Shown here: positions 32,648 to 41,446 of the stretch, in pieces
Layout: each line of letters opens with the position of its first letter
Numbering within the stretch: position 1 is the stretch's first letter
Notes under the pieces: model-generated
Told to the model about the DNA's origin: nothing
Databases searched by the model: none
Seen by the model: the letters and a program-made list of their open reading frames with translations, nothing else
Translations under genes and position numbers: made by a program
From: Firm-04 sp045617625
Lineage (GTDB): Bacteria > Bacillota > Clostridia > Oscillospirales > Ruminococcaceae
Assembly: GCA_045617625.1 (NCBI GenBank)
Contig: JAZLJA010000012.1
Span: forward strand, 62,001-126,000
Reading direction: 5' to 3'
DNA length: 64,000 nt

Positions 32648-34102
32648 TTACTTTTTCTTCCTGTTTTCCTTTGCGTCCTGCGCCGATGCGGGATGCGCCT
32701 GCACCAGCGGAATGCTCATCACAAACTCGGTATATTCCTTCGGGATGCTCTTGACTGTCACTGTGCCGCCGTGCAGCCGCACAATGCGGCTGACGATCGA
32801 AAGCCCCAGCCCGACACCTGTGGTATCCTTGCCGCGTGACGCATCGGTTTTATAAAATCGTTCAAATACGTGAGAAATCTCACTTTCGGTCAAGCCTTCG
32901 CCCGTGTTGCGGATGTGGATATGTGCCTGTTTTTCATCCGCCTCCACCTGAAGCGTCAGCGTGCCGCCATCGTTGACAAACTTGATGGCATTCTCCGTCA
33001 GATTATAAAGTGCCTGCTGAATCAGATCCATGTCGCATTCGACTTTTGTGCGCGGACACTCCTCAAGCCCTTCCACCATGAGATGCTTCTCATCCACCTT
33101 TTTCTCAAACAGCAGCAGCGTTTTGATCAGCAGATGCGTCACATCCACCGAACCGTAATTCGGGGAAAGCGAGCCCTCCTCAAACTTGGAGATGTTCAGC
33201 ATGGAGTGCACCAGCCGCGACATTCTCTGCACCTCCGAAGAAACGGTGCGCAGATACTGCTTTTCCTGTTCAGGGGGGATGGTGCCGTCGAGAATGCCGT
33301 CCACAAAGCCGCCGATGGTCGTCATCGGCGTCTTCAGCTCATGGGACACGTTGGAGATAAAGTTCTTGCGGCTCTGCTCGTTGCGGTCGATGAAATCCGC
33401 CATACGGTTCATGGTTTCCGCAAGATAGTCCAATTCCGATTCGCCGCCGCTTGTCTCACAGCGCACCGAAAAGTCACCGTTTGCATATGCCTCAGCGGCA
33501 TGGGTGATGTCCACCGTAGGTTTCAGCAGCCGCGACACGCTCAGATAGAACAGCGGAGCGGCAAGCAGAGCGATCAGCACAACGGTCACGATCAGCACCA
33601 TATAAAGCCGCACGGAAAATTCAGAGATCTGCGTGATGGGGAAGATCAGCATAAGATAGTAGTCCTCATCACCCAGCCCGAATTTTTCCACATAGCAGGC
33701 TGAAGCACCGTCGAAATTGCCGTAGCCCGTCCCGATCTTGCAGTATCTCTCACCCTCGTCCACATTTTTGGCGGCAGCGGGCAGCAAAATCGGAATATAA
33801 TTGTAATCGGAGCGGATCAGGCATTCATCCTGCTGCGAGAAAACGTAGCAGTCAATGCTGTATGTGCGGGTATAATCCTGCAGCTCCGACTGCACCGACC
33901 GAATCGGCAGTTCGTTCTCCTGCGCATAGAGATCACGGATGCGCATGAGCAAAACCTGTGCCGTATCAAAAAACTCATCCACGGTTTCCTGCTTATATCG
34001 GTTGACGGCAAAAAACGCCACCACCAGCCCCGACACCGCCGAGAAAAAAATCAGGATGATCGTGCAGAAATAAAAGATACGGCTATATACACTTTTCAGC
34101 AT
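32648..34102 (-). CDS. membrane sensor histidine kinase
   Basis: This 484-residue kinase has two membrane segments (about 12-32 and 165-187) framing an extracellular sensor domain. A HAMP linker (about 188-240) follows, then a HisKA domain with the phosphorylated His in NVSHELKTPMTTI, and an HATPase domain with NLTENAIKF (N box), GEGLTESEISHVF (G1 region) and TTGVGLGLSIVSRIV (G2). It should phosphorylate the regulator encoded 3 bases upstream of it. The stimulus is unknown; the HtrA neighbour hints at envelope stress. Confidence 0.93.
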   Translation of the reverse strand: MLKSVYSRIFYFCTIILIFFSAVSGLVVAFFAVNRYKQETVDEFFDTAQVLLMRIRDLYAQENELPIRSVQSELQDYTRTYSIDCYVFSQQDECLIRSDYNYIPILLPAAAKNVDEGERYCKIGTGYGNFDGASACYVEKFGLGDEDYYLMLIFPITQISEFSVRLYMVLIVTVVLIALLAAPLFYLSVSRLLKPTVDITHAAEAYANGDFSVRCETSGGESELDYLAETMNRMADFIDRNEQSRKNFISNVSHELKTPMTTIGGFVDGILDGTIPPEQEKQYLRTVSSEVQRMSRLVHSMLNISKFEEGSLSPNYGSVDVTHLLIKTLLLFEKKVDEKHLMVEGLEECPRTKVECDMDLIQQALYNLTENAIKFVNDGGTLTLQVEADEKQAHIHIRNTGEGLTESEISHVFERFYKTDASRGKDTTGVGLGLSIVSRIVRLHGGTVTVKSIPKEYTEFVMSIPLVQAHPASAQDAKENRKKK

Positions 34103-34105
34103 GGC

Positions 34106-34807
34106 TTATGCTTCTTGATCCTCGACGACGAATTTATAGCCCACGCCCCAGACGGTACGGAGCGTCCATTTATCGGAAACGCCGTCCAGTTTTTCACGCA
34201 GACGCTTGATATGCACATCAATGGTACGGGAATCGCCGTAATATTCAAAGCCCCAGACCTCATCGAGAAGCTGGTCGCGCGTGAACACGCGGTTGGGGTT
34301 CGATGCCAGACAGAACAGCAGTTCCAGTTCCTTCGGGGGTGTTTCCAGCACCTTGCCGTTGACCTTCAGTTCATAGCGGGTCATGTTGACCGAAAGCTTA
34401 TCGTAATGCACTTCACGCACTTCGGTTTCTGCCTGCGGCTGTCCGACTCTGCGCGATACCGCACGGATGCGCGCCACGACTTCTTTGGTGTCAAACGGCT
34501 TTACGATATAGTCATCCGCGCCCAGACCAAGCCCGAGCACCTTGTCAAAGGTCTCGGATTTTGCGGTGATCATGATGATCGGGACATTGGATTTTTTACG
34601 GATCTCACGGCAGACCTGCCAGCCGTCCATGCCGGGGAGCATGACATCGAGCAGGACAATATCGGGGTGCAGGGCATTGAATTTGGCAACGGCCTCCTCA
34701 CCATCGTTGGAGATCAGCGTGGTGAAGCCTTCTTTTTCGAGGTAGACGCGAAGCAAATCGCAGATGTTTTTGTCATCGTCGACAATCAGGACCTTATCTA
34801 TAGCCAT
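34106..34807 (-). CDS. OmpR/PhoB family response regulator
   Basis: This 233-residue protein has a receiver domain (1-120) with Asp11-Asp12, the phosphoacceptor Asp54 in VLLDVMLPG and Lys in ITAKSE. A C-terminal winged helix (about 135-230) shows ELELLFCLASNPNRVFTRDQLLDEVWGFEY and RTIDVHIKRLREKL. It acts with the histidine kinase directly downstream, very likely on envelope functions including HtrA. The upstream region contains a TATAAT element but no good -35, so activation or another sigma factor is possible. Confidence 0.94.
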   Translation of the reverse strand: MAIDKVLIVDDDKNICDLLRVYLEKEGFTTLISNDGEEAVAKFNALHPDIVLLDVMLPGMDGWQVCREIRKKSNVPIIMITAKSETFDKVLGLGLGADDYIVKPFDTKEVVARIRAVSRRVGQPQAETEVREVHYDKLSVNMTRYELKVNGKVLETPPKELELLFCLASNPNRVFTRDQLLDEVWGFEYYGDSRTIDVHIKRLREKLDGVSDKWTLRTVWGVGYKFVVEDQEA

Positions 34808-35059
34808 GACGAAAACTCCTCCGTTCTATATAAAAGTGAAAAAAGTGGGATGGATAGATTGATACATTATATATTATACAATATTTTCCGCGCGTGAATA
34901 TGAATATATGATGAACAAATGATGAATTATGTGTGAATAATCAAAGCAACCCTGTAATGATGATGTTTGCGAGGCATCCGCACAATACACGAAAAAGCAT
35001 TCCTCACGGTTGATATTCTGTGAATTGATACAAAATCCTGTGGAACTGCCAAAAACCCC

Positions 35060-35087
35060 TTGATTTTTTTCCAATTCATGGTACAAT
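35060..35087 (+). promoter_or_regulatory. groESL promoter
   Basis: TTGATT (35060-35065) and TACAAT (35082-35087) have a 16-base spacer. Initiation near 35094 falls inside the CIRCE operator. The preceding interval (34808-35059) is AT-rich with no gene. Confidence 0.75.
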
Positions 35088-35091
35088 AGAC

Positions 35092-35118
35092 TTAGCACTC
35101 AAAGTGAACGAGTGCTAA
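35092..35118 (+). promoter_or_regulatory. CIRCE operator (HrcA binding site)
   Basis: A perfect TTAGCACTC-N9-GAGTGCTAA inverted repeat matches the consensus at every arm base. It overlaps the expected transcription start of groESL, so heat-shock control by HrcA is expected. hrcA is not in this window. Confidence 0.97.
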
Positions 35119-35182
35119 ACCCTACACACGAATGCGATTTCTGCGATTTCGCATTCCCATAATCAGAACAGGAGGAACTCTT

Positions 35183-35467
35183 ATGACAATCAAACCGTTA
35201 GCAGACAGAGTCGTCATCAAGATGACCGAAGCCGAAGAAACCACCAAAGGCGGCATCATTCTCACCGCTTCCGCACAGGAAAAACCGCAGGTTGCTGAAG
35301 TTGTGGCAGTTGGCCCCGGCGGCGTTGTGGACGGCAAGGAAATCACCATGTACGTCAAGGTGGGCGATAAGGTGCTGCTCTCCAAGTATGCAGGCACCGA
35401 GGTCAAGCTCGACGGTCAGGAATATACCATTCTCAAACAGTCCGATATTCTCGCAGTCGTTGAGTAA
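35183..35467 (+). CDS. groES: co-chaperonin GroES
   Basis: This 94-residue beta-barrel subunit forms the heptameric lid of the GroEL cage. PLADRVVIKMTEAEETTKGGIILT is the conserved N-terminal strand with the mobile loop (EETTKGGIIL, about 18-28), and VGDKVLLSKYAGTEVKL is the later conserved block. The ATG at 35183 has AGGAGG 7 bases before it; an upstream in-frame ATG lacks homology. It is followed by groEL after 52 bases under the same CIRCE-controlled promoter. Confidence 0.97.
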   Translation: MTIKPLADRVVIKMTEAEETTKGGIILTASAQEKPQVAEVVAVGPGGVVDGKEITMYVKVGDKVLLSKYAGTEVKLDGQEYTILKQSDILAVVE

Positions 35468-35519
35468 TTCGGCATCCGCATTTTGACATTTTGACATTGA
35501 ATAAAGGAGTGTTGCTACT

Positions 35520-37145
35520 ATGGCAAAGGATTTGAAGTACGGCGAGGACGCAAGAAAGGCACTGCAGGCTGGTATCGACAAGCTTGCTGACACCGTGAAG
35601 ATCACACTGGGTCCGAAAGGCAGAAATGTTGTTCTGGACAAGAAATTCGGCGCACCGCTCATCACCAATGACGGCGTGACCATCGCAAAGGAAATCGAGC
35701 TGCATGATGCGTTTGAAAATATGGGCGCACAGCTCGTCAAGGAAGTTTCCATCAAAACCAACGACGCAGCAGGCGACGGTACCACCACCGCAACGCTGCT
35801 TGCACAGGCGATCGTCCGCGAGGGCATGAAGAACATCGCGGCAGGCGCAAACCCCATGATCCTCAAAAAGGGTCTGGACAGCGCAGTGAAAGTCGCTGTG
35901 GAAAACGTGCAGGCAAACTCCAAGACAGTTGACGGCAGCGCCGACATCGCAAGAGTTGCCACCATTTCCTCCGCAGATGAAAAGATCGGTTCTCTGATCG
36001 CCGAAGCAATGGAAAAAGTCTCCAAAGACGGCGTCATCACCATCGAAGAATCCAAGACCGCTGAAACTTACAGCGAAGTCGTGGAAGGCATGCAGTTCGA
36101 CCGCGGCTATGTCAGCCCCTACATGGTCACTGACACCGACAAAATGGAAGCTGTTTACGACGATGCGTTCCTCCTCATCACCGACAAGAAGATCTCCAAC
36201 ATTCAGGAAATTCTGCCCCTGCTTGAACAGATCGTCCAGAGCGGCAAGCGTCTGGTCATCATCGCAGAGGATGTTGAGGGCGAGGCTCTGACCACACTGA
36301 TCCTCAACAATCTGCGCGGCACCTTCAAGTGCGCTGCGATCAAGGCTCCGGGCTTTGGCGACAGACGCAAGGAAATGCTCAAGGACATCGCAACCCTCAC
36401 AGGCGGCGAAGTCATCACCGCAGATCTGGGTCTGGAACTGAAAGAGACACAGCTTGAACAGCTTGGCCGTGCTCGTCAGATCGTCATTTCCAAGGAAAAC
36501 ACCATCATCGTGGACGGTGCAGGCGACAGTGCAGCTATTCAGGCGCGTGTGGCACAGATCCGCACCGAGATCGAGAACTCCACCTCCGATTTCGACCGCG
36601 AAAAGCTGCAGGAACGTCTTGCAAAGCTGGTCGGCGGCGTGGCAGTCATCAAGGTGGGCGCACCCACTGAGATCGAGATGAAAGAAAAGAAGCTCCGTGT
36701 TGAGGATGCTCTCGCGGCAACCAAGGCTGCTGTTGAGGAAGGCATCGTTGCAGGCGGCGGCGTGGCACTGCTGAATGCTGCCAAAGCAGTTGCTGAACTC
36801 GTTGCAACACTCACGGGCGATGAGAAAACCGGCGCACAGATCATTCTCCGCGCACTGGAGGAGCCGATTCGTCAGATCGCAGCCAATGCAGGTCTGGAAG
36901 GCTCTGTCATCATCGAGAACATTCGCCGTGCAGATAAGGCAGGCTACGGCTTTGACGCTTACAACGAGACCTATGTGGATATGATCCCCGCAGGCATCGT
37001 TGACCCGACAAAGGTGACCCGCTCCGCACTGGAAAATGCCGCATCGGTTGCAGGCATGGTTCTGACCACCGAAAGCCTTGTCACCGATATCAAGGAACCT
37101 GTTCCCGCAGCACCCGCAATGCCCGCAGGCGGAATGGATTACTGA
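35520..37145 (+). CDS. groEL: chaperonin GroEL
   Basis: This 541-residue Hsp60 forms the double-ring ATP-driven folding chamber. Visible signatures are TLGPKGRNVVLDK (about 28-40), NDGVTIAKEIEL, DAAGDGTTTATLLAQ (nucleotide site, about 83-97), apical-domain IAEDVEGEALTTL and GEPxxx-like APGFGDRRKEML, and GIVAGGGVALL (about 407). The tail ends PAAPAMPAGGMDY, a short version of the usual Gly-Gly-Met repeat. AAAGGAG lies 10 bases before the ATG. A strong terminator follows. Confidence 0.98.
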   Translation: MAKDLKYGEDARKALQAGIDKLADTVKITLGPKGRNVVLDKKFGAPLITNDGVTIAKEIELHDAFENMGAQLVKEVSIKTNDAAGDGTTTATLLAQAIVREGMKNIAAGANPMILKKGLDSAVKVAVENVQANSKTVDGSADIARVATISSADEKIGSLIAEAMEKVSKDGVITIEESKTAETYSEVVEGMQFDRGYVSPYMVTDTDKMEAVYDDAFLLITDKKISNIQEILPLLEQIVQSGKRLVIIAEDVEGEALTTLILNNLRGTFKCAAIKAPGFGDRRKEMLKDIATLTGGEVITADLGLELKETQLEQLGRARQIVISKENTIIVDGAGDSAAIQARVAQIRTEIENSTSDFDREKLQERLAKLVGGVAVIKVGAPTEIEMKEKKLRVEDALAATKAAVEEGIVAGGGVALLNAAKAVAELVATLTGDEKTGAQIILRALEEPIRQIAANAGLEGSVIIENIRRADKAGYGFDAYNETYVDMIPAGIVDPTKVTRSALENAASVAGMVLTTESLVTDIKEPVPAAPAMPAGGMDY

Positions 37146-37163
37146 TATCTCCCAAAAATGAAA

Positions 37164-37197
37164 AAAATCCCTGCTGTTTTTCAGCAGGGATTTTTTG
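37164..37197 (+). terminator. groESL terminator
   Basis: AAAATCCCTGCTG pairs with CAGCAGGGATTTT around a TTTTT-type loop and is followed by a T-rich tract. Confidence 0.9.
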
Positions 37198-37202
37198 TCG
37201 AT

Positions 37203-37283
37203 GTTGTGCCTGCGAGACATTGGAAATGGGGCAGTTTGCTTCGCAAACGTGCCGCCCCCAAGCCCCTGCCAAAGGGATACTAT
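37203..37283 (+). repeat. dispersed intergenic repeat, copy 2 (partial)
   Basis: GTTGTGCCTGCG and, soon after, TTGGAAATGGGGC match 43709-43735 nearly base for base. A CCCCTGCCAAAGGGAT block corresponds to CCCCGCCAAGGGATTC in the other copy. A GCAGTTTGC/GCAAACGTGC hairpin is inserted in the middle. The element lies between the groESL and ATPase terminators. Confidence 0.55.
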
Positions 37284-37341
37284 CCCATTATAAGGGACTG
37301 TATGATGCCCATCACAAAAGCTTTCCTCGATTTTTCCCGAA

Positions 37342-37376
37342 AAATCACCTGCCGAGAAGCTCTCAGCAGGTGATTT
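37342..37376 (-). terminator. terminator of the P-type ATPase gene
   Basis: AAATCACCTGC and GCAGGTGATTT form an 11-bp stem around a 13-base loop. On the minus strand it exits into ATTTTT. Confidence 0.85.
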
Positions 37377-37381
37377 GCTTT

Positions 37382-40024
37382 TTATGAAGCTTTCTGATCC
37401 ATACCGCGCTGAATCGCCTTGACCGCTTCCACCAGCGGCACGATGCACGCTGCAAGCAGGAATCCGATCAGATACTGCGATGCGCTGAGTGTTGCCAGCG
37501 AGAAAATCTTTTGCAAAGCGGGGATCAGCAGGATCGGCACGCTCAGTGCAAACGAAAACGCGATTGCAAACACCAGCATCTTGTTGTGCGATTTCATCTT
37601 GAAGATCGAGCCCTTCAGGCTGCGCATATTCCAAGCGTGGAACATCTCACAGAACGAAAGCGTCAGGAACGCCATCGTGCTGCCCGCCTCAGGTGAGGTC
37701 TGTGCACCGATGACGTAGGAGATCAGGGTCAGCAGTGCGATCGCCGCGCCCTGCCACAGCAGGTTGACACCCATGCCCTCCGCGAAGATATGTGCCTTGC
37801 TGTCACGGGGTTTTCGGCGCATGATGCCTTTTTCTGCGGCTTCCATACCCAGTGCCACAGCGGGGAAACAGTCGGAGATCAGGTTGATCCAGAGCAGATG
37901 CACAGGCTTGAAGATCGTGAACGTGCCGCCTGTCAGCGAACCAAGCCCAAGCGTTGCCACGAGAATACACAGCACTTCGCTCAGATTGCTGGAAAGCAGG
38001 AACTGAATCGCCTTGCGGATATTGTCATAAATGCGTCTGCCTTCTTCAACCGCGCCGACGATCGTTGCGAAGTTGTCATCTGTCAGCACCATGTCCGCGA
38101 CGTTTTTCGTGACATCCGTGCCCGTGATGCCCATGCCCACACCGATATCTGCGGATTTGATCGAAGGTGCATCGTTGACGCCGTCACCCGTCATGGCAGC
38201 GATCTTGCCCTTGCCGCGCCATGCGTTGACGATACGTACCTTATGTTCGGGCTGCACACGCGCATACACACTGTATTTCGTAACCGTCGCATCAAATTCG
38301 TCATCGGGGATCTGACTCAGCTCTGCGCCTGTCAGTGCCGACTGCCCTTCGCTCAGAATGCCGAGTTCCTTTGCGATTGCCACTGCCGTATCGCGGTGAT
38401 CGCCTGTGATCATGACAGGACGGATGCCTGCCTCCTGACAAAGCCCGATCGCCGCCTTGACCTCAGGACGCACAGGATCGATCATGCCCGTCATGCCGAT
38501 GAAAATGAGATCATGCTCCAGTGTTTTCGGAGATACGGTCTCAGGGAGCGCATCCATTTCACGATAGGATGCCATCAGCACACGCAGCGCACGGTCAGCC
38601 ATGTTTTTGTTTGCCGCAATGAGCTTTTCGCGGTCAGCATCGGTCATGGGGCGCACAGTGCCGTTTTCCAGAATTCCCGTGCAGCAGCGCAGAACTTCAT
38701 CCGGCGCACCCTTTGTGTACTGCACGAAGCCGTTTTCTGTCTGATGTACGGTGGACATCATTTTTCGCAGCGAGTCAAACGGTGCCTCGGCAACACGCGG
38801 GAATTTCTCATCCAGCTGATATTTCTTCAAGCCGATCTTGTTTGCATAGGCGACCAGAGCGGCTTCTGTCGGCTCGCCTGCCACGGTGTCATCCTGATTG
38901 AGCGATGCATCGCAGCACAGTGCCATTGCCTTGCCAAGCAGCTGTTCATCCTCAGCAACGTGTTCGACAACGGTCATTTTGTTCTGGGTCAGGGTGCCTG
39001 TTTTGTCGGAACAGATGACCTCAGCACAGCCCAGTGCCTCAACTGCCGTCAAACGGCGAATGACTGCACCGCGTTTCGACATATTCGTGACACCGATTGA
39101 AAGCACGACCGTCACGACTGCCGCCAGACCTTCGGGAATTGCCGCGACTGCAAGGGAAACTGCGATCATAAAGGAATCGAGGAATGCGGGCAAAGTCAAG
39201 GTGTCGCCCGCTGCCAGCTTTTTGATGACGCTCAGTGCCAGAATAAACACACAGATGCCCAGCACCGCAAAGGAAAGGATCTTGCTGAGCTGTGCAAGCT
39301 TTTTTTGCAGAGGTGTTTCGTCGTCGTCAGCATTGGCGATCGCACCCGCGATCTTGCCCATCTCGGTATCCATGCCCGCGGCAACGACAACAGCCGTCGC
39401 TCTGCCGTATGCAATGCTTGAACCCATGTAGAGCATATTTTTGCGGTCACCAAGCGGAACTTCCTCGCCGTCAAGAGGGGCTGCATCCTTATCCGAGGGG
39501 ACACTTTCGCCCGTCAGCGCGGATTCTTCGGCTTTGAGCGCGGCGGATTCGAGGATACGGCAGTCGGCAGGAACGCTGTCGCCTGCTTCCAGAGCCACCA
39601 CATCGCCCACCACAATTTCGCGGCTTTCGATGACGTTCAGATCGCCGTCACGCAGCACCTTGCTCTGTGCGGCACTCATCGCCTGCAATGCCGCGATCGC
39701 CGCCTCAGCTTTGTTTTCCTGATAAACACCAAGCACGGCATTGGCAAGCACCACAAACAAAATGATGAACACATCGGCTTCCAGTTTGCCCTCGGAAATG
39801 ATGCCCGTGATCGCCGACACCACAGCAGCGGCAAGCAGCACGAGGATCATCGGATCCTTGAATTGCTCCAGAAAGCGCATAAACAGTGGTTTTTTCGGCG
39901 GCTCTGCCAGACGGTTCTCACCGTTTTTCGCCAGTCTGTCGGCGGCTTCCTTGGCGGTCAGACCGCTTGATGTGCTGTTAACCTCCTGCAAAACCTCCGC
40001 GGCTGAGACAAGATAATGCTTCAT
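37382..40024 (-). CDS. cation-translocating P-type ATPase (P2A, calcium/manganese type)
   Basis: This 880-residue pump has the P2A plan: an N-terminal cation-ATPase domain, helices M1-M2, an actuator domain with LTGESVPSDK, M4 with AIPEGLAAVVT, the phosphorylated Asp in ICSDKTGTLTQNKM, KGAPDEVL in the nucleotide domain, MTGDGVNDAPSIKSADIG, and M5-M10 with NLISDCFPAVALGME. Enzymes of this type export Ca2+ or Mn2+. A yybP-ykoY riboswitch lies in the leader, so Mn2+ export or tolerance is the best reading. The ATG at 40024 has AAAGGAA 6-7 bases upstream; the upstream in-frame ATG lies in the leader and is rejected. Confidence 0.93.
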   Translation of the reverse strand: MKHYLVSAAEVLQEVNSTSSGLTAKEAADRLAKNGENRLAEPPKKPLFMRFLEQFKDPMILVLLAAAVVSAITGIISEGKLEADVFIILFVVLANAVLGVYQENKAEAAIAALQAMSAAQSKVLRDGDLNVIESREIVVGDVVALEAGDSVPADCRILESAALKAEESALTGESVPSDKDAAPLDGEEVPLGDRKNMLYMGSSIAYGRATAVVVAAGMDTEMGKIAGAIANADDDETPLQKKLAQLSKILSFAVLGICVFILALSVIKKLAAGDTLTLPAFLDSFMIAVSLAVAAIPEGLAAVVTVVLSIGVTNMSKRGAVIRRLTAVEALGCAEVICSDKTGTLTQNKMTVVEHVAEDEQLLGKAMALCCDASLNQDDTVAGEPTEAALVAYANKIGLKKYQLDEKFPRVAEAPFDSLRKMMSTVHQTENGFVQYTKGAPDEVLRCCTGILENGTVRPMTDADREKLIAANKNMADRALRVLMASYREMDALPETVSPKTLEHDLIFIGMTGMIDPVRPEVKAAIGLCQEAGIRPVMITGDHRDTAVAIAKELGILSEGQSALTGAELSQIPDDEFDATVTKYSVYARVQPEHKVRIVNAWRGKGKIAAMTGDGVNDAPSIKSADIGVGMGITGTDVTKNVADMVLTDDNFATIVGAVEEGRRIYDNIRKAIQFLLSSNLSEVLCILVATLGLGSLTGGTFTIFKPVHLLWINLISDCFPAVALGMEAAEKGIMRRKPRDSKAHIFAEGMGVNLLWQGAAIALLTLISYVIGAQTSPEAGSTMAFLTLSFCEMFHAWNMRSLKGSIFKMKSHNKMLVFAIAFSFALSVPILLIPALQKIFSLATLSASQYLIGFLLAACIVPLVEAVKAIQRGMDQKAS

Positions 40025-40094
40025 AAACAATTCCTTTCTGCGGAAAATCCGCAACAGCGTATAAAAAAAGGCCTCCGCCATGCAGCAGCCACGG

Positions 40095-40236
40095 AAAAAT
40101 CCCGCAGCTTGCAGGGCGAAAGTCTTGCCGTTTCAATTTCAAAGCGGTTTTTCGAGCAAATGCTGAAAAACGGGTATGGCGCAATGAAATCCATTCCCAC
40201 GCACATGAGGGAATGGCAGCTACTCCCATTTCGCAA
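40095..40236 (-). promoter_or_regulatory. yybP-ykoY (manganese) riboswitch in the ATPase leader
   Basis: On the minus strand, TTGCGAAATGGGAGTAGC (P1 5' strand plus the conserved GGGAGTAGC-like core) opens the element. A CCATTCCC/GGGAATGG hairpin follows. A longer arm is closed by ATTTCA/TGAAAT and GCG/CGC and capped by GTTTTTC/GAAAAAC. The conserved GGCAAGACTTTCGCC then closes P1 (GCGAAA with TTTCGC). Right after it, CCCTGCA-AGC-TGCGGG-ATTTTT (40116-40095) forms a short terminator-like stem that could be the expression platform. This matches the Mn2+-sensing class that controls cation exporters. Sequence pairing was checked by hand. Confidence 0.82.
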
Positions 40237-40286
40237 TGAAAGCTATCAAATAATCAAAAAAATGAATCATCCGACAATGCAAATCA

Positions 40287-40326
40287 AAAAGGGCATTCAC
40301 TCAAAGCCAAGAATGAATACCCTTTT
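40287..40326 (-). terminator. rpmB terminator
   Basis: AAAAGGGCATTCA and TGAATACCCTTTT form a 13-base stem with one mismatch and a 14-base loop, with a T5 exit on the minus strand. Confidence 0.8.
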
Positions 40327-40358
40327 ACGGAATACGAATTTCAGCCAGTTGAAGCGGC

Positions 40359-40550
40359 TCAGCCATTCGCACGTTCCACTTTGCCGGAGCGCAGACATCT
40401 GGAGCAGACGTAGATGTGGCAGGGAGTACCCTTCACGATCGCCTTTACGCGCTGCACATTGGGCTTCCAAGTACGGTTGGCACGACGGTGAGAGTGAGAA
40501 ACCTTAATACCAAACGTAACGCCTTTTCCGCAGATTTCACATTTTGCCAT
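40359..40550 (-). CDS. rpmB: 50S ribosomal protein L28
   Basis: This 63-residue L28 has KCEICGKG at the start, SHSHRRANRTWKPNVQ in the rRNA-binding middle, and CSRCLRSGKVER at the end. The two Cys-x-x-Cys pairs form a zinc ribbon, so this is the zinc-binding C+ version. The ATG at 40550 has AAAGGAGG 9 bases upstream. It is a single-gene unit with its own promoter and terminator. Confidence 0.97.
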   Translation of the reverse strand: MAKCEICGKGVTFGIKVSHSHRRANRTWKPNVQRVKAIVKGTPCHIYVCSRCLRSGKVERANG

Positions 40551-40587
40551 AGCTGGCACCTCCTTTTCAGACTTGTGTGCAGTATCT

Positions 40588-40616
40588 ATTGTAACAGATA
40601 ACGGACAAAAAAGCAA
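40588..40616 (-). promoter_or_regulatory. rpmB promoter
   Basis: TTGCTT (40616-40611) and TACAAT (40593-40588) are separated by 17 bases on the minus strand, 38 bases before the ATG. Confidence 0.7.
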
Positions 40617-40675
40617 GCATTTTTTTCAAATTCGTGAAAATTTATCAGTTTTCACAGAAAATCCCGATTTCAGAC

Positions 40676-40704
40676 TTGAAAACAGACGCAATTTATTGTA
40701 TAAT
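40676..40704 (+). promoter_or_regulatory. promoter of the site-2 protease/scpAB operon
   Basis: TTGAAA (40676-40681) and TATAAT (40699-40704) have a 17-base spacer. It is divergent from the rpmB promoter. Confidence 0.8.
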
Positions 40705-40757
40705 AGAATCATTGTATTGTCTTTCCACCGCCCCCCTCATTCTGAAAGGAGCTTTTT

Positions 40758-41441
40758 ATGTTATCTCTTAATTCCGAAGACATCTTAACGTATCTGGTGC
40801 GCGGATTCATCATTTTCCTGATCCTTCCGCTGCATGAATATGCCCACGCTTGGACGGCGAAAAAACTCGGCGACGACACTGCGGAATATGAGGGCAGACT
40901 GACGCTCAACCCGATTGCACACATTGACCCGTTTGGTGCGCTTTTGTTGCTGTTCACCGAATTCGGCTGGGCAAAGCCCGTGCCTGTCAACCCCCTGCGT
41001 TTCAAGCACAAGGTCACAATGCGCGGCGGTATGGCACTCACGGCGGCGGCAGGTCCCATCAGCAATTTGCTCGCGGCACTCGTCGGCACGGTCATCTTTC
41101 GCATTTGGGAGGGCTTGACGATCATCGGCGATTTCGCATCCGCTTACAGCGGCATCGTCACGATGCTGCTGATGGATTTTGTCATGATCAACGTGGGTCT
41201 GGCGGTGTTCAATCTCATTCCCGTTCCGCCGCTGGACGGCTCCAAGGTGCTGTTTTATTTTCTCGGCTCCAAGGGCGATAAACTCGTGAACTGGCTCAAC
41301 CGCAACTATACTATTGTGCGGCTCGCCTTTCTTGTGGTGATGTTTTCCGGCATCCTCAGTGTGCCGCTGCTTTATGTGGAATCCTATATCATGCGCGGAA
41401 TGATGTTCATCACGAACTGGATCCCCGCGCTGTTCAGGTGA
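40758..41441 (+). CDS. site-2 protease family (M50) membrane metalloprotease
   Basis: This 227-residue intramembrane zinc protease has HEYAH (26-30) as its HExxH motif in the first membrane segment and NLIPVPPLDGSKV in a later one, supplying the third zinc ligand Asp. There are about five membrane segments and no PDZ domain, so it belongs to the short YwhC-like group found next to scpA in many Firmicutes. Its substrate is unknown. AAAGGAG lies before the ATG. The stop overlaps the scpA start region. Confidence 0.93.
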   Translation: MLSLNSEDILTYLVRGFIIFLILPLHEYAHAWTAKKLGDDTAEYEGRLTLNPIAHIDPFGALLLLFTEFGWAKPVPVNPLRFKHKVTMRGGMALTAAAGPISNLLAALVGTVIFRIWEGLTIIGDFASAYSGIVTMLLMDFVMINVGLAVFNLIPVPPLDGSKVLFYFLGSKGDKLVNWLNRNYTIVRLAFLVVMFSGILSVPLLYVESYIMRGMMFITNWIPALFR

Positions 41442-41446
41442 TCGGA

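Noticed and set aside
35433..37634. 733-codon open frame on the minus strand across groEL
   Set aside because: It mirrors the codon pattern of groEL, has no ribosome site or recognisable domain, and spans a terminator; it is an antisense shadow.
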